Shown: in pieces, positions 21,379-28,788 of the stretch
Layout: every line of letters begins with the position of its first letter
Position numbering within the stretch: the stretch's first letter is position 1
NCBI GenBank assembly: GCA_009838975.1
Contig: VXQO01000162.1
Span: 31,081 to 95,080 of the forward strand
DNA length: 64,000 nt
Direction of reading: 5' to 3'
DNA from: Gemmatimonadota bacterium
GTDB taxonomy: Bacteria; Gemmatimonadota; Gemmatimonadetes; Longimicrobiales; Gaopeijiaceae
Notes under the pieces: model-generated
Databases searched by the model: none
What the model saw: only the letters and a program-made list of their open reading frames with translations
Told to the model about the DNA's origin: nothing
Position numbers and translations under genes: made by a program

Positions 21379-21774
21379 TCAGGCGATGGGCGGAGCTCTG
21401 GGGAAGAAAGACCCCAGCAGAACCGGAGCCGCCGGGGGACGGCCGGCCGCCGGATCCGGCTCGGGCAGCCGGAGAGGAGGTGCGCTCACCCTGGGAAGCG
21501 CTATTCCCCCCGACACACCCGCCTTGGCAAGCGATCGCACCACCTGGCAGAACGTGTGCCCGTGATCCATGGCACAGTCCGCGTTGTCAGGCGATTCCAA
21601 ATGGACCGGTGACCCGAATCGCTCGATGTCGAGGACCGCATCGGCCGGCCCCAGGGACACCGCCAGACCCATCTGCAGCGTGGCAAGCGAAAAAACTGCC
21701 GTCCGGCGCAAGTCCCATCTGTTCGATCGCCGGAAGAACAACTGCCACCGCCTCGCACTCGGGTGAACAAACAC
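21379..21774 (-). CDS. Small secreted Cys/His-motif protein
   Basis: A 131-residue protein from a GTG at 21774. After an arginine-rich n-region, a hydrophobic segment (AVFSLATLQMGLAVSLGPAD) looks like a signal peptide. The mature part holds a compact CAMDHGHTFCQ motif, two cysteines bracketing two histidines, suited to metal binding or a disulfide. The C-terminus is proline-rich. Upstream on the minus strand a TTGACG (21812-21817) could be a -35 element, with a weak TTCATT 17 bases on. It lies about 100 bases ahead of the ZnuD-like receptor and is probably the first gene of that locus. No family name is recognised, and the coding call rests on the motif, signal and context. Confidence 0.55.
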   Translation of the reverse strand: MFVHPSARRWQLFFRRSNRWDLRRTAVFSLATLQMGLAVSLGPADAVLDIERFGSPVHLESPDNADCAMDHGHTFCQVVRSLAKAGVSGGIALPRVSAPPLRLPEPDPAAGRPPAAPVLLGSFFPRAPPIA

Positions 21775-21848
21775 CGGAAACTGCGGGAAATGAAGCCTGC
21801 GATTCCCTAACCGTCAAGTTGCATTCGGCTGTCCGGTGCGTGAGATCA

Positions 21849-21922
21849 TGGGCCCAGAGGGACTTGAACCCCCGACCGTCGGATTATGAGTCCGCTGCTC
21901 TGACCGCCTGAGCTATGGGCCC
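21849..21922 (-). tRNA. tRNA with CAU anticodon (Ile2 or elongator Met)
   Basis: The minus strand folds as a 74-nt tRNA. A perfect 7-bp acceptor stem (GGGCCCA/TGGGCCC) is followed by a D-arm with TAGCTCAG, the anticodon loop CTCATAA with CAU at its centre, and a T-arm GGGGGTTCAAGTCCCTC. The discriminator is A and no CCA is encoded. A CAU anticodon serves initiator Met, elongator Met or lysidine-modified Ile2. The acceptor stem pairs fully at 1-72, excluding an initiator, and the arms resemble Ile2 tRNAs more than elongator Met, though this is not decisive. Confidence 0.93.
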
Positions 21923-21985
21923 GCTTAACGGTAACCGCGGGGAGAGGTCCCGGCCACCGGAGTTCCGTGGCCAGGGCCGCTGGCG

Positions 21986-22621
21986 CTACAGCGTACCGAA
22001 CAGACGGTCACCGGCGTCTCCGAGGCCCGGAACGATGTAGCCGCGCTGGTTGAGTCTGCGATCGAGAGCGGCCGCGTAGACGGGTACATCCGGGTGCTCG
22101 ATTGCCAGGCGGCCGGCTCCTTCGGGCGCCGCGATCAGACACATCATCGCGAGGTTCTTCACACCGCGTGACTTGAGGTCCGCAATGGACGCGCAGGCGG
22201 TGCCGCCCGTACCGAGCATCGGATCCACAAGCAGAAAGCTGAACCGCGCAGGATCGGGGGGCACCTTTCCGTAGTAGCGCACCGGCTGGAGCGTCTCTTC
22301 GTTCCGGTAGAAGCCCAGGTGGCCCACCCGCGCGCCCGGCATGAGCCGCAGAACGCCCTCGACCATGCCAAGCCCCGCCCGAAGGATCGGGACGACTACG
22401 AAGCGGTCTTCGCGGATGCGCCGAGCCCGGGTCTCACGGAGTGGCGTCGCAAACGTCACCTCCTCGCCCTCCAGCGCCCGCGTCGCATGGAAGGTCATGA
22501 GCAGCGTGATCTCTTCGACCAGTTCCCGCATCCGCCTGAGACCGGTGTTCCGGTCACGCACAAGGGACAGCTTGTGTTCGATGAGCGGATGCTCGACCAC
22601 CTCGATTGTGAGTTCAGCCAT
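21986..22621 (-). CDS. upp: Uracil phosphoribosyltransferase
   Basis: A 211-residue enzyme joining uracil and PRPP to UMP in pyrimidine salvage. The PRPP-binding loop is DPMLGTGGTA (residues 133-142). The N-terminal landmarks HPLIEHKLSLVRD and TRALEGEEV and the C-terminal uracil-binding segment GYIVPGLGDAGDRLFGT are intact. The start at 22621 (MAELTIEVVEHPL) matches the family length; the open frame continues upstream inside rluB without homology. The gene overlaps the rluB stop by 8 bases, so it is probably the last gene of the S2P-scpA-scpB-rluB-upp operon. It lies about 3 kb from pyrRBC. Confidence 0.97.
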   Translation of the reverse strand: MAELTIEVVEHPLIEHKLSLVRDRNTGLRRMRELVEEITLLMTFHATRALEGEEVTFATPLRETRARRIREDRFVVVPILRAGLGMVEGVLRLMPGARVGHLGFYRNEETLQPVRYYGKVPPDPARFSFLLVDPMLGTGGTACASIADLKSRGVKNLAMMCLIAAPEGAGRLAIEHPDVPVYAAALDRRLNQRGYIVPGLGDAGDRLFGTL

Positions 22622-23381
22622 TGTCGTTCCCCTGGCGTCTCCGCGACCGGTTGCGGCGGCGGCCACCTCTTCGTCGGACGAGGGCGCGCGCCTGTGCGAG
22701 TTCCGATGCATGTGCCGGCCTCCAGTTTCCGGCCTTCAGCCTTCCCAGGCGAAACGGACCGAAGCGTGTGCGCTCCAGCTCCACCACGGGGTGTCCGACC
22801 GCCTTGAGAAGCCGCCGCACCTCGCGCTTGCGCCCCTCAGCAAGAACCAGCCTCACACCCCACGCTTCATCGCCAAGGCGAAGCTTCCGAACTGCTCTCG
22901 GCCGCGCGAAGCCGTCTTCGAGTTCCATGCCCTGTCTGAGCGAACGCAGCGCCCGGGCGGTGATCCGGCCCCGCACCCGCGCCACGTACTCCCTCTCGAC
23001 CCCCCCGCTGGGATGTGCCAGTGCGAAGCCCATGTCGCCGTCGTTGGTCAGCAGGAGCAGCCCGGAGGTATCGCGATCCAGGCGTCCGACGTAGTGCAGC
23101 GGGCCGGCCCACGCGGGGAGGAGGGCGTAGATCGTTTCCCCGCCGTGGGGATCGCTGCGGGTGCAGAGTACTCCCCGCGGCTTGTGGAAGACGACCCAGC
23201 GCTGCGGGGCGGCTTCCACCATACGCCCATCCACCGCTACGGTGTCCACACCGGGGGTGACGAGCGTTCCCATCTCCTGCACCGGAACCCCGTTGATCGC
23301 GATCCGCCCCTCGCGCATCAGCGCCTCGGCCTGTCTGCGCGACGCCAACCCCGCCTGTGCGACGTACTTCTGGACACGCAT
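22614..23381 (-). CDS. rluB: 16S/23S rRNA pseudouridine synthase, RluB/RsuA family
   Basis: About 255 residues. An S4 RNA-binding domain occupies residues 1-60 (MRVQKYVAQAGLASRRQAE), followed by the catalytic domain with the motif GRLDRDTSGLLLLTNDG, whose aspartate in the RLD triad attacks uridine. The C-terminus (about 30 residues) is strongly arginine-rich, a common RNA-binding tail. The start at 23381 is chosen because it begins exactly at the S4 domain; tandem ATGs at 23414/23411 overlapping scpB are possible. RluB modifies 23S rRNA, but RsuA/RluE/RluF relatives cannot be excluded. The gene sits directly after scpB in a widely conserved order. Confidence 0.93.
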   Translation of the reverse strand: MRVQKYVAQAGLASRRQAEALMREGRIAINGVPVQEMGTLVTPGVDTVAVDGRMVEAAPQRWVVFHKPRGVLCTRSDPHGGETIYALLPAWAGPLHYVGRLDRDTSGLLLLTNDGDMGFALAHPSGGVEREYVARVRGRITARALRSLRQGMELEDGFARPRAVRKLRLGDEAWGVRLVLAEGRKREVRRLLKAVGHPVVELERTRFGPFRLGRLKAGNWRPAHASELAQARALVRRRGGRRRNRSRRRQGNDNG

Positions 23382-23397
23382 GGCCTCGGGAGCGCCC

Positions 23398-23958
23398 CTA
23401 CCCCTCCGCATCATCCGACCCCGCCAGCGGTGTGCCGTCGCGAAGCACCACGGGCAGCTCCTCGGGCCGTGGCAAGTCGTCCAGCGACGCGAACCCGAAA
23501 TGCTCCATGAACCTTCCGGTGGTGCCGTAGAGGACTGGACGTCCGACACCCTCGCCGCGTCCTACCGCCTCGATCAGCCCCCGGTCGAGCAGGGTGCGGA
23601 TCACTCCGGTCGAATTGACGCCGCGGATGTACTCGACCTCGACCCGGCTGATCGGCTGCCTGTAGGCCACGATCGCAAGAGCCTCGAGCGCGGGGCCCGA
23701 CAGGCGCGACGTCCGGGGGACCGTGTCGAAGCGCTCCAGGTATGGTGCGAACTCCGGCCGCGTGATCAGCTGGTATCCGTCCGCCACCTGCCGCAACTCG
23801 AACGCCCGCCCGGACCTGTCGTACTCGTCCCTGAGGGCCGTCAGCGCCGCCTCCACCCGGTCCTCGTCCAGCGTCTCGTCCGCGCGGACGATGTCACCGG
23901 CCGCCAGCGGCGCGTCGCTGGCGAAGAGGATCGCCTCCACGATGCTGGCGTCGTTCAC
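23398..23958 (-). CDS. scpB: Segregation and condensation protein B
   Basis: A 186-residue kleisin-associated winged-helix protein. It begins with a GTG overlapping the scpA stop (GTGA). The family landmarks are present: VEAILFASDAPL at the N-terminus, LEALAIVAYRQPISRVEVEYIRG-type helix-turn at about residues 90-110, and GRPVLYGTTGRFMEHFG near 145. ScpB dimers bind the ScpA kleisin to complete the SMC condensin complex that compacts and segregates chromosomes. Length is normal. Gene order scpA-scpB-rluB is conserved in many bacteria. Confidence 0.96.
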   Translation of the reverse strand: MNDASIVEAILFASDAPLAAGDIVRADETLDEDRVEAALTALRDEYDRSGRAFELRQVADGYQLITRPEFAPYLERFDTVPRTSRLSGPALEALAIVAYRQPISRVEVEYIRGVNSTGVIRTLLDRGLIEAVGRGEGVGRPVLYGTTGRFMEHFGFASLDDLPRPEELPVVLRDGTPLAGSDDAEG

Positions 23959-24755
23959 CGAGGCGCCTCATCGTCAGCGGACGGGTCGGCCGATCCGATC
24001 CCCGCGTTCGGCCCCCTGTAGATCCAGAGGGGAGAAAACGGCTCCGTCTGCCGGAGCGTGACCACGCGCCGCCTCCCGAGCTCCAGACCGGCCAGGAACG
24101 TCATCACGCCGTGGATGCGCTCCTTCCAAGGCGCGATCAGCTTCGCGAACTCGATACTGCGCCTCTGCGTCACGGCGGCGACGATCAGGTCGACCTTCTC
24201 GCGCATCGAGACCGGGCGCGTCTCCACGCGGTGCTCCCGTTCCCGCTCGACCGGTGCCTCGATGGCCAGCGCCGCCGCGAAAACGTCTTCCCAGGTCACC
24301 GTGAGCGGGGCGTCCATCAGAGCAGGCCTGCTGCGCGGCTGCACGAATCCCTTGCCGAAACGGCGGCCCCGGTCGTCCTCCGCGCTGCGCAGCCGGCTCG
24401 CGATCTCGCGGATCTGCTCGTACTCGAGGAGACGCCTGACCAGCTCGGCGCGCGGATCGTGGTCCTCGTCGTCCGCCGGGCCGGGCAGAAGCATCCGCGC
24501 CTTGATGCGCACCAGGGTCGCCGCCATCTCCAGAAACTCCCCCGCTTCGTCCACGTCCCCGTCGTGCATTTCCTCGATCGCGGTCAGGAACTGCCGCGTG
24601 ATCCTGGCGATCGGGATATCGAAGATGTCGATGTCCTGCGTGCGGATGAGGTGCAGCAGAAGATCCAGGGGGCCATGGAAGCGTTCGGTCTCGACGACGA
24701 GCAGGCCGTCTTCGATCGTCCCCGGGTCGCGGGAACCGTCGCGTTCGAGGATCAT
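23955..24755 (-). CDS. scpA: Segregation and condensation protein A
   Basis: A 266-residue kleisin subunit. The start at 24755 overlaps the upstream protease stop (ATGA) and precedes the N-terminal ScpA signature (FHGPLDLLLHLIRTQDIDIFD, read from about residue 26). The following helices include EFLEMAATLVRIKARMLLP, and the C-terminal winged helix (IEFAKLIAPWKERIHGVMTFLAGLEL) matches the family. ScpA bridges SMC heads and ScpB. A roughly 13-residue lead-in before the first helix and a short charged tail (GSADPSADDEAPR) are ordinary variations. The reading frame stays open upstream inside the protease gene without homology. Confidence 0.96.
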   Translation of the reverse strand: MILERDGSRDPGTIEDGLLVVETERFHGPLDLLLHLIRTQDIDIFDIPIARITRQFLTAIEEMHDGDVDEAGEFLEMAATLVRIKARMLLPGPADDEDHDPRAELVRRLLEYEQIREIASRLRSAEDDRGRRFGKGFVQPRSRPALMDAPLTVTWEDVFAAALAIEAPVEREREHRVETRPVSMREKVDLIVAAVTQRRSIEFAKLIAPWKERIHGVMTFLAGLELGRRRVVTLRQTEPFSPLWIYRGPNAGIGSADPSADDEAPR

Positions 24756-25411
24756 CCTACCGTCGCCCTCAGGATCCACTGGAACGCCAGGAAGACCGGC
24801 GACAGCGCTACGGCGAACGCGCCGGGGAAGAGCACGAGGGTAAAGAACAGCAACGTGATCCCGTACCGTCCCATACTCCGGTAGCGCACCCCCAGCTCGG
24901 GTGGAAGCAGGTGATAGAGGACGTGGGAGCCGTCGAGCGGCGGGATCGGGATGAGGTTGAAGTAGGCTAGAATCAGGTTGATGAAAACGCCGTAAGTCAG
25001 CATCAGAACGATGCTTGAGGTGAGCGACCCGAAAGTGCTGCCATCCGTGGTGGAGGTGACGCCGAACGCGGCCATGAGCGCGAGCAGCGCCGCGCAGACG
25101 GCGACGAGCCCGAGATTGGAGACGATGCCGGCCAGCGAGACGCGGATGTCCCCCGCGCGGTAGTCGCGGTAATTCCGCGGGTTCACCGGGACGGGTTTCG
25201 CCCATCCGAAGAGGAAGTCCCCGGGGAGGAGATGGAGGACCACTGGAACCACAATCGATCCCACCAGATCGAGATGCGGCAGCGGATTCAGCGTGATCCG
25301 GCCCAGGTCCCGTGCGGTGGGATCCCCTTCCCTGAGCGCCTGCCACGCGTGCGCCACCTCGTGGACGACCACGGAGAAGAGGAGAACCGGAACGATGAGC
25401 AGGAAGTCCAT
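24752..25411 (-). CDS. Site-2-protease-type membrane metalloprotease (M50)
   Basis: A 219-residue polytopic protein. The zinc motif HEVAH is at residues 17-21 in the first membrane helix, and the third ligand lies in NLIPIPPLDG (Asp160). These are the compact M50 arrangement, without PDZ domain, of the S2P clade next to scpA in many genomes. It probably cleaves transmembrane peptides; substrates are unknown. The ATG at 25411 gives the usual N-terminus (MDFLLIVPVLLFSVVVHEV). It is the first gene of an overlapping run with scpA, scpB, rluB and upp, and diverges from rpsT across 157 bases. Confidence 0.93.
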   Translation of the reverse strand: MDFLLIVPVLLFSVVVHEVAHAWQALREGDPTARDLGRITLNPLPHLDLVGSIVVPVVLHLLPGDFLFGWAKPVPVNPRNYRDYRAGDIRVSLAGIVSNLGLVAVCAALLALMAAFGVTSTTDGSTFGSLTSSIVLMLTYGVFINLILAYFNLIPIPPLDGSHVLYHLLPPELGVRYRSMGRYGITLLFFTLVLFPGAFAVALSPVFLAFQWILRATVG

Positions 25412-25475
25412 GTCAGGTGTCCAGCGCTACGGCACGCCTTTCCGACGGGTGCGGGGGTGTGGTCGGCGGCCCCCG

Positions 25476-25504
25476 TTGATCGGACCGGCCGGTGTTTCTA
25501 CCTT
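25476..25504 (+). promoter_or_regulatory. Putative sigma-70-type promoter of rpsT
   Basis: TTGATC at 25476-25481 and TACCTT at 25499-25504 are separated by 17 bases, matching four of six and three to four of six consensus positions. It lies about 65 bases upstream of the rpsT start, in an intergenic stretch with lower GC than its surroundings. This is the best-supported promoter on the plus strand in the window, but it is a pattern match only. Confidence 0.4.
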
Positions 25505-25568
25505 TGTGTCCGCAATGTAAACACATAGTGGCGGAAACACACGACGCCAGCAGGGAAACCGGAGAAGC

Positions 25569-25823
25569 ATGCCCAATATCAAGAGCGCGAAGAAGCGGAT
25601 GGAGTTGAGCCGGGTCGAGCGCAGCCGCAATCGCGAGACCCGATCGAAGATTCGTACCGCGATTCGCCGGGTTCGCGAAGCCACATCGCTCGAGCAGGCC
25701 CAGGAGCGCCGGCGTCTGGCCGTGGCGCTCGTCGACAGGGCCGCGACCCGCAGGGTGTTGCACCCGAACAAGGCCGGTCGGATGAAGGCTCAGCTGGACC
25801 GGCTGGTCAGGGCGCAGCAGTAG
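25569..25823 (+). CDS. rpsT: 30S ribosomal protein S20
   Basis: An 84-residue basic protein with the classic S20 start (MPNIKSAKKRMELSRVERSRN) and end ([16 protein letters not shown]). It binds 16S rRNA early in assembly of the small subunit. The start follows a GGAGAAGC purine stretch. It is monocistronic; its last 17 bases overlap the convergent pyrC 3' end, so the two transcripts must be antisense to each other there. Confidence 0.98.
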   Translation: MPNIKSAKKRMELSRVERSRNRETRSKIRTAIRRVREATSLEQAQERRRLAVALVDRAATRRVLHPNKAGRMKAQLDRLVRAQQ

Positions 25824-27096
25824 CCTCCCAGACCGTCTCTCCCCCCACTAGGGTCCGCACGACCCGTCCCATCGCCTCCGCTCCGCCGAAGGGCGTGTTG
25901 CGGCACTTGGATAGAAACGCGGCGGGTTCGATCGTCCACTTCGCGTTCGTATCGATCAATACCAGGTCGGCCGGGTCGCCCGGAGCGAGGGTGCCGCCGG
26001 CCAGACCCAGTGCCCGCGCCGGGCCGGTCGACATGCGTGCAAGAAGTTCGGGCAGGGTCAGGACGCCGGCGAGCACGAGCCGGGTGTGAAGGACCGCGAA
26101 GGCGGTCTCGAAGCCGACCACCCCGAAGGGGGCGTCGTCGAAAGCCTGCTCCTTCTCGTCGTAGGTGCGGGGTGCGTGGTCGGTGGCGATGCAGTCGACG
26201 GTGCCGTCGGCGAGCGCTTCGCACAGCGCCCCGCAGTCGGATGGGGTCCTGAGCGGCGGATCCACCTTGTACTCGGTGCCGTAGCCCGCGACCAGCTCGT
26301 GTGACAGGAGCAGGTGGTGCGGGGTCGCCTCGGCCGTCACGCGCACGCCTCGTGCCCTGGCCCGGCGGACGAGATCGGCGGCGGCCGCTGTAGAGACGCG
26401 CTGCAGGTGCAGGCGCCCCCCGGTGGCCTCGGCCAGCGCCAGGTCGCGGGCGGCGCCGATCTCCTCGGCGGCGGCGGGCTTCCCGCGGAGGCCCAGGCGC
26501 GTGGACATCACGCCCTCGTGCATGACCCCTCCCCTGGCGAGACCCGTGTCCTCGGGGTGGGAAAGGACCGGCACGCCGAACGCCCGGGCGTACTCGAGCG
26601 CGAGGCGCATCAGCATGGAGGAGCGCACCGCCCTTCCGGCGTCGCTCACCGCGATCGCGCCCGCGTCCACCACCTCGCCGAACTCGGTGAGCTGCTCCCC
26701 CTTCCGCCCCGCCGAGACCGCCGCGACCGGCAGGACCCTGGCGCCCCGCGCCCGCCTCCCCGCGGCGACGATGAACCCCACCGAGGCGGGATCGTCCACC
26801 ACCGGGTCCGTATCGGGCATGGCGCACACCGTGGTGTACCCTCCGGCCGCCGCGGCGAGCGCACCCGTCGCGATCGTCTCGCGGTGCTCCCAGCCCGGCT
26901 CGCACAGGTGCGCATGGGGATCGACGAACCCGGGAGCCACCACCAGCCCCCGCGCGTCAACTACCTCGGCGCTGTCCGGTGCCAGACTCGGCCCCACGTG
27001 GACAATGCGCCCCTCGTCCACGAGCAGGTCCGCCGCCACGTCGGTCCCGGCGGCCGGATCGATCACCCGCCCGCCCCGGATCAAGAGCCGCTTCAC
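25807..27096 (-). CDS. pyrC: Dihydroorotase
   Basis: A 429-residue amidohydrolase that interconverts carbamoyl-aspartate and dihydroorotate in UMP synthesis. The metal motif [15 protein letters not shown] begins at residue 59. Further landmarks are [22 protein letters not shown] and [13 protein letters not shown], which carries the catalytic aspartate. It starts with a GTG that overlaps the pyrB stop (GTGA at 27096-27093); a longer open frame upstream lies inside pyrB and is not homologous. The class I form, paired with pyrB in one operon, is typical. Some such enzymes are inactive partners of ATCase, but the metal-binding residues look intact here. Confidence 0.96.
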   Translation of the reverse strand: MKRLLIRGGRVIDPAAGTDVAADLLVDEGRIVHVGPSLAPDSAEVVDARGLVVAPGFVDPHAHLCEPGWEHRETIATGALAAAAGGYTTVCAMPDTDPVVDDPASVGFIVAAGRRARGARVLPVAAVSAGRKGEQLTEFGEVVDAGAIAVSDAGRAVRSSMLMRLALEYARAFGVPVLSHPEDTGLARGGVMHEGVMSTRLGLRGKPAAAEEIGAARDLALAEATGGRLHLQRVSTAAAADLVRRARARGVRVTAEATPHHLLLSHELVAGYGTEYKVDPPLRTPSDCGALCEALADGTVDCIATDHAPRTYDEKEQAFDDAPFGVVGFETAFAVLHTRLVLAGVLTLPELLARMSTGPARALGLAGGTLAPGDPADLVLIDTNAKWTIEPAAFLSKCRNTPFGGAEAMGRVVRTLVGGETVWEATAAP

Positions 27097-28070
27097 CCAC
27101 GCACCCCCTTCCCCGACTTGGCCGCCTCGGCCAGGTCCGGCGCGCCGCCCGCCAGCAGATATAGCACCGCCATCCGTATGGCCACCCCGTTCGTCACCTG
27201 CTGGAGGATCACCGAATGGGGGCCGTCGGCGACATCCGAGTCGATCTCCACCCCCCGGTTGATCGGCCCCGGGTGCAGGATCAGAAGATCGCGCGGCGCC
27301 CATTCCAGCCGCTCCCGGGTGATCCCGAACACGCGGTTGTACTCGCGCAGCGACGGCACGAACCCGTCCTGCATCCGCTCCAGCTGAAGCCGCAGCACGT
27401 TGAGCGCATCGGCCCACTCGATCGCCGCCTCGACGCGCCCGAAAACGCGCACGCCGAGCTCCTCGATCCCGGCCGGCATCAGCGTGCGGGGGCCGCAGAC
27501 CGCGACCTTCGCCCCCAGCGTCACCAGCCCGAAGATGTTGGAGCGCGCCACGCGGGAGTGCAGCACGTCGCCAACGATGCAGACCTTCAGCCCTTCCAGC
27601 CGGGAGAAGTGGTCGCGCAGCGTCAGGATGTCCAGCAGCCCCTGCGTAGGGTGCTCGTGCGCCCCGTCCCCCGCGTTGATCACGTTCGACGGAATCCGTG
27701 CCGCCAGGAACGACGCCGCCCCGGGGGACCAGTGCCGGATGACGACCATGTCGATCCGCATCGCCTCGAGGTTGCGCGCCGTGTCCACCAGCGTCTCGCC
27801 CTTCGACACCGACGACCCCACCGCCCCTATGTTCACCGTGTCCGCCGACAGCCGCTTTTCCGCGAACTCGAACGAGATGCGCGTCCGCGTCGACGCCTCG
27901 AAGAAGAGGTTGACGATCGTCTTCCCCCGGAGCATCGGCACCTTCTTGATCCGCCGCTCCGAGATCTCCTTGAAGGGCTCGGCGGTGTCCAGAATCATCC
28001 GGATCTGTCGACGGCTCAGCGGCTCCAGACCGATCAGGTCCTTGCCCAGCGCCGCCGAAGACCGGGTCAC
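27093..28070 (-). CDS. pyrB: Aspartate carbamoyltransferase catalytic subunit
   Basis: A 325-residue enzyme condensing carbamoyl phosphate with aspartate, the committed step of pyrimidine synthesis. The carbamoyl-phosphate loop is [19 protein letters not shown] (Ser60-Thr-Arg-Thr-Arg), and the second signature [12 protein letters not shown], the HPTQGLLDI segment and [11 protein letters not shown] near the C-terminus are all present. The GTG start overlaps the pyrR stop (GTGA). No pyrI regulatory gene is found in the window; control is therefore likely through PyrR and the leader hairpin upstream. The domain order and length are standard. Confidence 0.97.
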   Translation of the reverse strand: MTRSSAALGKDLIGLEPLSRRQIRMILDTAEPFKEISERRIKKVPMLRGKTIVNLFFEASTRTRISFEFAEKRLSADTVNIGAVGSSVSKGETLVDTARNLEAMRIDMVVIRHWSPGAASFLAARIPSNVINAGDGAHEHPTQGLLDILTLRDHFSRLEGLKVCIVGDVLHSRVARSNIFGLVTLGAKVAVCGPRTLMPAGIEELGVRVFGRVEAAIEWADALNVLRLQLERMQDGFVPSLREYNRVFGITRERLEWAPRDLLILHPGPINRGVEIDSDVADGPHSVILQQVTNGVAIRMAVLYLLAGGAPDLAEAAKSGKGVRG

Positions 28071-28621
28071 CGCTCCTCCACCCCGCTCAGCACCACGGCC
28101 AACTCACCGTCCCGCGCCGGCACCAGCACGTCCACACGCTGGTTCGCGAGCGCCGGAAACTCCCGCCCCACGATGTCCGCCTGGATCGGCAGCTCCCGTT
28201 CCCCGCGGTCCACAAGCACACAGAGCAGAATCCGCTCCGGGCGCCCCCAGTCCATCAGCTCGTTGAGCGCGGCGCGCACCGTGCGTCCGGTGTAGAGCAC
28301 GTCGTCGACCAGGACCACCGCCATGCCCTCCACCCCCCCGGGCGGCAGCATGGTCTCACCCACGACGGGCCTGGGCCCGAGCGCCATGAGGTCGTCGCGG
28401 TACAGGGTGATATCGAGGGTGCCGGTCGCGACCTCCACGCCCTCCGCCTCGACGATCGCCGCGCGGATCATGTCGGCCAGATCGACGCCCCGCCGCTGAA
28501 TGCCCATCAGGACCAGGCGCTCCGTGCCGCCCAGCTTCTCGAGAACCTCGTGGGCCATGCGTCCGATGGCGCGCCTGACGGCCGCCTCGTCCATGAGCAC
28601 CGTGGGTGTCGCGGCGGTCAC
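28067..28621 (-). CDS. pyrR: Bifunctional pyr operon regulator / uracil phosphoribosyltransferase PyrR
   Basis: A 184-residue PyrR. The PRPP motif [10 protein letters not shown] spans residues 105-114, and the N-terminal helix [19 protein letters not shown] and the [12 protein letters not shown] DITLYRDD match the family. The GTG at 28621 is preferred to the ATG at 28594: it gives the full PyrR N-terminus and an AGGAG lies upstream (28635-28639), though 13 bases away, while the ATG has no ribosome site. PyrR binds leader RNA of pyr transcripts when UMP is high. The leader here forms a long hairpin ending on the start codon. It heads the pyrR-pyrB-pyrC operon. Confidence 0.96.
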   Translation of the reverse strand: MTAATPTVLMDEAAVRRAIGRMAHEVLEKLGGTERLVLMGIQRRGVDLADMIRAAIVEAEGVEVATGTLDITLYRDDLMALGPRPVVGETMLPPGGVEGMAVVLVDDVLYTGRTVRAALNELMDWGRPERILLCVLVDRGERELPIQADIVGREFPALANQRVDVLVPARDGELAVVLSGVEER

Positions 28622-28694
28622 CTTTCGTCGTCTGCTCCTGCCATGAGATGCCCGGTCCTTGTGTCCGGCCTGCCCTTGCAGACCGACGAAAGGT
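28620..28694 (-). promoter_or_regulatory. pyrR leader hairpin closing on the start codon
   Basis: On the minus strand, the arms 28694-28684 and 28630-28620 are an 11-base perfect inverted repeat (CCTTTCGTCG with CGACGAAAGG plus one outer A-T pair). After a one-base bulge at 28683 the stem continues for 5 more pairs (TCTGC with GCAGA). The 42-base apical region is GC-rich and can form a small inner hairpin (CCGG with CCGG). The 3' arm includes the first two bases of the pyrR GTG, and the AGGAG lies where stem meets loop. This suggests control of translation initiation, possibly by PyrR; I could not match the Bacillus PyrR binding-loop consensus with confidence. Confidence 0.6.
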
Positions 28695-28788
28695 AATTGC
28701 ACTCCGGCCCTTCGGCCAACATGATGGGTGGCACCGAAAACGCCGGGCCGCCGCGTCCGCCAATGACCCGAACCCAAGCGGAGTTCCG

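Noticed and set aside
28621..28788. A Bacillus-type PyrR attenuator with antiterminator and terminator
   Set aside because: Only one strong hairpin is visible and it lacks a following T-tract; it fits start-codon occlusion better.
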